A stretch of 64,000 bases of DNA, taken from the NCBI GenBank assembly GCA_963457665.1, contig OY735207.1:46725196-46789195 (forward strand), read 5' to 3'. A program made the translations under genes and the position numbers. Of the stretch, positions 58,210-64,000 are shown in pieces. The DNA comes from Thysanoteuthis rhombus. Lineage: Eukaryota > Mollusca > Cephalopoda > Oegopsida > Thysanoteuthidae. Under the pieces are notes generated by a model. The model did not search any database. It was not told where the DNA came from and saw only the letters and a program-made list of their open reading frames with translations. Within the stretch, counting starts at the first letter, position 1. Every line of letters starts with the position of its first letter.

Positions 58210-59625
58210 GGTACACATTTTCCCAATCGTTTGAATGACAATATGATATAAGAATCTCTCTTCAATTCTCAATTTTGGTCATGTTTGCGTTTTAAAGAAT
58301 TGATTTCCAAGGAAGTTACAAGGACCCAAGTGCAAAATGTACTAACTAGCCCCGATCCCCGACCTTATACATAACATGTCCGATTTCAGAACTGCTCGCA
58401 TCGGCTACCATTATTTCCTTGCATTACAGAAGGAATTATTCCATTCACCTTCAATTAATTGCGTGAACTTTTGAAATATAATCGTAACTCTCCTGTTATA
58501 TTCGAAATTATGACGACACTCTTATCGAATTATCTATTCTTGTCAAAGATTCTACGATATTAGATTGCTCATTATTGCTGAGTAGGTTGTACCCTTTCTG
58601 CCTCTTGGATATAAATGGGCTTTCATGGCTTTGTAATAGATATCAGAGCGCTAATATATTGAATTTGGTGGTCATTAGAGAGAAAGTTATTTTCGGTTAC
58701 GTCCTTCGAGATTACTGCCTTTGCATATCATAAATGAGCCATTAAACGTTTGATAACTCACATGCATTGAGGTCATTGACAGTTGCCACTTCCTTCGCTT
58801 CAAATGAAATTATTGAAACTATTCGATCTTCGTGTTTACCAACATCCAATTCCTTTATAACGAAAACTCTGAATTCGTAGCTGCGCGAAATTATGACGAA
58901 GTGATCTATCTATGTCACTTTCTGACTCACGCGTCGGATTGGCGTGTTGCTTGAGATTTTCACTCCAACGATTATTCTGATAAATTATCACACTTTTTAG
59001 TTGATTCTGAGCGTACGTTAACTTGTGTAATCATCTTGATCAGCATTTAGTTGAGCCCGCACGAATCCAATACCTGCCAAGGGTGAGACGGATTTGGGAA
59101 ATGCAAACTTGTCTAAACGACTTGAAGCATACGCTGCACCGAGAAAACGTTGTGACGGAAAGAATATTTACGTAGAAGACCAGCGGGCAAGTGTTATGAA
59201 TTCTTGTGTTCAAAATTGTAGGCCGAACCATTGTATGTAGGATTGTGTAGCAGGGCAGAAGTAGAAGGATGATAGCTTTAGCCAGCAATCAAATACGGCT
59301 ATTGAAAAGAAGATTATCTGTGGAGACCAATAGATAAGTATATTCCAATTACCATTTCCAGTTGCATGAAGTCGACTCTGTTTACCCACTATTCGGAATT
59401 GTGAGTTTTCTCTTGAAAATGGACAAAACTGTTTGATTATTTCCCTCTGAATTTCTGAGCTGACAACCCATCTTCATTTTACATTGAGCTATTCGGACTT
59501 GAATCATTATCTAACTTGTTATAATCACCAAAATATAGGATGAATTAACCGGTACGATATAACCCTTGAATGGACAGCAGAATGAGAACATTCTACACCC
59601 CGTGGATTAAACAAAAGCTGCATTA
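58210..59625. other. Unassigned sequence
   Basis: No feature was recognised over about 1.4 kb. Confidence 0.4.
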
Positions 59626-59627
59626 GG

Positions 59628-59832
59628 TAGGTGGGAATGATCGAACTCACCACAAGAGTAACGGCATAAGAGACTAGTTTGACCAACACTAGTCTACGGC
59701 AAAGCCACCTTTGTATTTAGCTTCACGTTTGATGCTGACAGCGAGGATCGAACTTATTACAGTTCCGTGAGACTTGCTCGCTAACCATTGCTTCATGACA
59801 AAGTACTCAAGAGCTTATACACTCTATGCATG
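59628..59832 (-). mobile_element. SINE-3 dimer
   Basis: On the minus strand module 1 has A-box-like CAATGGTTAGCGAGCAAG and B box AAGTTCGATCC (complement of about 59751-59761). Module 2 has GTTGGTCAAACTAGTC and B box GAGTTCGATC (complement of about 59648-59657). They are about 105 bases apart, consistent with the spacing elsewhere. Confidence 0.65.
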
Positions 59833-60285
59833 CGTTCTTTGTGTGTCATCTAAAACTCTGATGATGATAATTCATTAGGCAACTGCTGACAAAGGAAATG
59901 AACAGGAAAAAATCCAATTAAAGTTCCCAGACGTTAATAAATACTAGCTTGCAAACCATCAGTTTAAAGATTTGATATTATGATAAACAATACCAGGATT
60001 CGTTTCTTACAGCCCTTTTTTGCTGTCATTTTTAAAGGCGTGTTTTGTGTTGCTTTTCTCACCTGAAACCTCAGTCGAAGTGTACAGTTACTTGAACCTT
60101 GTCATTCAAGTCATCGTTTCTTGGGAAAAAGAAGAGACGGTACTAATCTCTGACACGATCAACCCGATATAAACCACATCATACTTTTTGCTCTACAAAT
60201 AGATTGTTAGAAGTAGTTCATAGAAGCCAGGAAAACACTAACAGCTAAATTAAATGAATAAAGTCTTTGATAAAAAAGGAAAAAC
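59833..60285. other. Unassigned sequence
   Basis: No feature was recognised. Confidence 0.4.
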
Positions 60286-60288
60286 TTC

Positions 60289-60289
<1 letters not shown>

Positions 60290-60338
<49 letters not shown>

Positions 60339-60829
60339 ATTTTTCAACGTCCGTCGTTGGACATAGATCTTCTCCAGGATTCGCCACACTTCTCAATCAT
60401 GGGCGTCGCAGAGCCAGTATTTCCTGAATCTGTCTAGTTCATCTCTCCATCTTGTGTTCTGTCGGCCTTGATTTCTTATGTGATCTCTGGGGATCCATGT
60501 TGTGAGACGTGATGTCCATCGATTGTCTTTCATTCTTGCTACATGGTCTGCCCATTACCATTTGGGTTTATTGATAATTTTTATGATGTCACGGACACCT
60601 TTTTTCTTCATTATATACTGTGCTGTCTTGTGGTCTCACCGTGTAAGGTTGAGCATGATTCTCTCATGCGCACGTTGCACACTTCTCAGTTTGTAGGTCT
60701 GTCTCTTGGTTAGATTCCATGTTTCAGCTCCATAAGTGACTATCGGGAGAATGCACTGGTTGTATACTCTTCTGTTTAGGATTATTGGGATCATCTGGTT
60801 CTTGAATGCTGAGCTTGCTCTGCCGAAGG
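60290..60829 (-). mobile_element. RTE-like LINE 3' end with long ATG tail
   Basis: The reversed tail is (ATC)n at 60290-60338, about 16 units. Reading from 60829 the coding strand gives FGRASSAF, QMIPIILNRRVYNQCILPIV, TYGAETWNLTKRQTYKLRSV, MLNLTR and then further C-terminal codons with breaks. It belongs to the same MLNLT subfamily as 32272-32823, and probably 1-279. Confidence 0.9.
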
Positions 60830-60934
60830 AAGGGAGACTCAATTGAAACTGCTCTTTTTGGGGTGTTTCCAAAACTCATGTTCACAGATCAGCAATTCCT
60901 TTACCGAGTTATCAAAGAATAGGTATGGTTAATC

Positions 60935-61150
60935 ACTCAATAGAAATTGTCACGTTAACAAACTCCTTTGACAGCATGCCGTGTTAGGATGATCAATGAA
61001 AAAATTGGAAAAAGGGATGACCAATGAATTAACTTCTCTTGCCTTCCGTTGGATCACTAAAAATGCAGCTCGGCACAAACAGGGGACGAATTTAGCGTGA
61101 ACGTACATTGTAGATTGAGCACCCATCCCCTTCAATAGACACAATGAAAA
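60935..61150 (-). repeat. Interspersed repeat G, minus-strand partial copy
   Basis: On the minus strand it shows TTCATTGATCATCC...ACACGGCATGCTGTCAAAGG (complement of 60970-61005), which parallels the CACGGCATACTGTCAAAAGA end of copy 1. The outer block is lost. Confidence 0.5.
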
Positions 61151-63285
61151 GCTTTATTCAACTAATAAATGCAAATTACAAGGTGATTCCATGATTTTTT
61201 TTTTCAATGGAGTGAAAGATGCTGGATGAATATTCTCCAAGTATGGTGATTCTTTGCAATGATTTGTAATACTGTTCTACCACCAGAAAAACTTTCATTT
61301 TGAATGTTTAGAAGTGATTCTTCTAGAAGTATGTACACTTGTCTGTTGATAATGTAGAGTCAGCACTGTGAATTAGGCCACAAGCTTCGTAATTAAGACG
61401 GGTTCGTTTAATTTTGCTGAGACACGATTTGAGGTCGGAACTGTATGACAATCATCTGACTACCGAATTTCTCGGCATGTAAGACTAATCCGCCAAATGG
61501 CTCCATAACATCACCTCAGTCTTGAATGCGAAGTTAATAATAATGCCAATCCTTCACTTGTGGAATCAGGTCGACTTAAGACTACTACTACTACTGCTGC
61601 TACTACTATTACTCGACAATAAAAATTGAGCGAGAGAAAGACTTAGCGAAAATTAATGATAATGACTGTGCTCTATCGAAAAAAATTCGATGACAATTAT
61701 ATCTGATACTAGTAGAGTAAATAAACTAACAAAATGAAAGTATTATGATTGGAGAAGAAAGAAGTATAGCTATACGGCTTATTAGAGCGACATCTGCTGG
61801 TGAAATCCTTGGTGACCAAATCGGTAACGTTGCTGCCACGTGAAGACAGGATTCCAAGCATAAAGGATAATGGAAGTTCAAAGCTTACTCTCTATTTCTA
61901 CAGAATAACGACCAGGGAGGTGCAATAAAAAGCCACTTAAATAAAACGAAGAAAATACCAAACTTTTAATAAGAATGATACTGTTTCATCCAAGAAATTC
62001 GAACAACATATGACTATTACGTCTACTGCTACACGAACACAAAAATTAAGTGAAAAAAACATTCGTCAAAAATGAATAATAATGACAATGGTTCATTGAG
62101 GAAACGAGGACTTCTAAACATCGTTAAATCTCGAGATGTTGTACTCCAAGTCTCGCATTTTTGACATTTTGAAATGGCATTTAATCTTGATTGACTTGAT
62201 TTGGTAATACTAAATCTGAACAAATATTTGCCAAGAACGTTGATTCAAGAAGAAAACACTGAAAGTAAAAAAGGAAAAAAAAAAGTTTTTCGGCTTTATG
62301 AAAGTCTTACTAAATCGTAATGTACACATCCATTAGGAAACATGAGTATCCAAGTTTATTTCTAGGTAATCATGATAAATTTTAAAACTGACCTATTACA
62401 AATCTCATTCATTGGTTTATCAAATTGACAGCCCACAATTCATTCGAAAGTTTCATATTAAGATTAACAATAATCAATTATTGACACACGTCTAAGAATT
62501 TCCACAGTAAGATTTGAAGCCTGCAAATACAAATTATTTCATTTTTCAGGTGAGTCCATACATACCTATTGGATATTTTTCGGTCGGTCCCATTTAGGAT
62601 AAACATGTATCAAAAGGAAGAGCTGTGGTTTCAATGAAAAATGTGTCGTCATTAGAAGAAATCGACAATTATTTTTCTACCAACTGCTAATGATGTCGTA
62701 ATAAAGGGTCTGAGGTCCGCATTTTTGTACTGAGAAAAGACAAAAAATGACCAAAAAAAAAACGCCCTCAAAATCGACATTTACGATTTATATTGGAAAA
62801 AATACTTGCAGAATATTTCCATAATGCAATATTTTACAAGTATGAAAATCAATTGACTCTAAGAAAGACTACTTGTTCTTGTTCTTCTCCTCCTTCCGAT
62901 ACTACTACCACAGATGGTGGACGCATCGTTGAACTTATGGTTCTTGTTTTATTTTATTCGTTTCTCTTCAATTCATGTTAATTATGAATTAAATGAAATA
63001 AAAACACCCACAATAATTGTCTTGCTGATTGCGATTGGAATCGATGGCGTTTCTTTCCTGTTGCTTGCTGCTCACTGCTGCCCCGACAATTACGACACGA
63101 ACTCAGCTATGACTGGGCCTCGAGCTAAGTTGGTAATTTAGAGCTTGTCGCGCTTAATTTAGCACATCTCTTAGCGGCAAGAAAATTCAACATTTACTGC
63201 AATTTATAGTCCATTTTTTTTTAGCAAACCCTTCACATTTCTAGCCATTTTAGCCTTTTTATAGGCATATGTAGCCATTTAAGCG
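61151..63285. other. Unassigned sequence, about 2.1 kb
   Basis: (ACT)n-like ACTACTACTACTGCTGCTACT lies at about 61582-61612. No coding, RNA or interspersed repeat feature was recognised. Confidence 0.4.
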
Positions 63286-63288
63286 ATT

Positions 63289-63645
63289 ATAAATGTCCAT
63301 TATAATATATGTCCGTTATCATAAATGTCCATTATTTACCCTATGGTGTTTTCTTTTGGTGTGTTTTTTTTTTTCGTTTTTTTTTACGCTTTTTTGAAGT
63401 TGATTCATTTTTTGAGTTGACAACGCCGGTCTCGAGTTCGCTATTTTTCAGTAAATTTAGTAAATTCTAAACAATTCCAAAAACAAAATCAGGCATATCC
63501 ATCCCCATCTTCAGCTGTTATAAATGTCCATTAAATTGTTAACAGTTTTTTCAACCGTGTTTAGAATGTTTTGACGCTTTATCGAGGTCGATCTACCGCG
63601 AAAGACCTTTAAAGTTGGCAACATTGGTCTCGACTTCAGAGTCTG
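63289..63645. repeat. ~199-base direct duplication
   Basis: ATAAATGTCCATTA occurs at 63321 and 63520, and GGTCTCGA at 63428 and 63626, both about 199 bases apart. Between them GACGCTTT/TACGCTTTTT, GTTGATT/GTCGATC and GTTG.CAAC words keep the same order. An extra ATGTCC.TTAT triplet at 63290-63335 suggests a partial third unit. Confidence 0.65.
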
Positions 63646-64000
63646 AAAATAAGGCACCCGCTCTTTTGAGATATCAATATTGTATGATTCAGCTCGAACC
63701 AGAACACTTCTATGTGTACATATTCTTGGGTTACTTTGATCGTACTATGTACGTCAAATTTTCCAGATTAGTCCAGAGATATTCTTACCGCTGTCCCTCG
63801 ACTTTACTGTTAGTCTACCCTCACCCCCAACGTTCACCTTGTCCATTTTCTCCATAAACTAAATGGACTCATGGAAGGAAGAGTTGTGGAAGAATACTTA
63901 CCATATTTTGCCGGCTCGTTAAAATCCCATAATGAAAAAAATGTTAACATTACGCTGCGTCTAAGACGCTGTTATAACGACTAAGAAAATATGCGCCGAA
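63646..64000. other. Unassigned sequence to window end
   Basis: The 80-codon plus frame at 63615-63857 has no recognisable domain. Nothing is assigned. Confidence 0.4.

Overview
This window looks like intergenic DNA from a large, repeat-rich animal genome, most likely a cephalopod mollusc such as an octopus. That assignment is an inference. It rests on dense (TA)n, (CA)n and (GA)n microsatellites, several tRNA-derived SINE families, many 3'-end fragments of one RTE-type LINE with trinucleotide tails, and an AT-rich background. There is no bacterial gene organisation and no operon, and I found no open reading frame that I can defend as a host protein-coding gene. The long ORFs are microsatellite translations (Tyr/Ile, Ser/Leu, Thr/His runs), LINE fragments or antisense shadows.

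Mobile elements. Ten fragments of an RTE-like LINE lie at 1-279, 27340-28017, 32272-32823, 35244-35664, 38093-39300, 40186-40510, 47473-47884, 57585-57833, 57985-58209 and 60290-60829. Most cover the C-terminal end of the ORF and finish in an (ATG/GAT)n tail. Two carry the reverse transcriptase palm with FADD. A separate decayed LINE of the R2/R4/Dong type lies on the minus strand at about 8040-9265. At least four tRNA-derived SINE families occur: SINE-1 with A and B boxes best preserved at 31345-31408, SINE-2 at 12.3 and 34 kb, SINE-3 as monomers, dimers and a four-module array at 48.5-49.05 kb, and SINE-4 abutting (TA)n at 0.95, 11.3 and 13.7 kb.

Other repeats. A MITE-like family with long inverted arms occurs at 40.7, 50.5 and 53.5 kb. 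The 50.5 kb copy is interrupted by a separate palindromic insertion (about 270 bp, two 102-base arms, 12-base target-site duplication) whose arms resemble, imperfectly, a hammerhead ribozyme core. An approximately 163 bp tandem satellite with an inverted-repeat core lies at 26.55-27.2 kb, and an approximately 70 bp minisatellite at 30.78-31.27 kb runs directly into a SINE. A GC-richer repeat family of 300-400 bp occurs at 29.2, 46.8 and 47.15 kb. Other low-copy repeats lie at 6.9/7.7/55.2/61.0 kb, 21.8/37.0/45.6 kb, 56.26-56.69 kb and 63.3-63.6 kb.

Layout. 0-9.3 kb: RTE end, SINE-4, microsatellites, SINE-1, repeat G and the R4/Dong LINE. 9.3-26.5 kb: sparse sequence with SINE-2, SINE-3, SINE-4, SINE-1 and TA arrays. 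26.5-33 kb: satellite, RTE, repeat E, minisatellite, SINE-1, RTE. 33-41.2 kb: SINE-2, three RTE pieces and a MITE. 41.2-50.5 kb: SINE-3 arrays, repeat E tandem and RTE. 50.5-54 kb: two MITE copies and the palindromic insertion. 54-64 kb: TA arrays, repeat G, tandem modules, SINE-1 and RTE pieces, SINE-3 dimer and a terminal duplication. No set of genes acts together here; the window records layered transposition and microsatellite growth.
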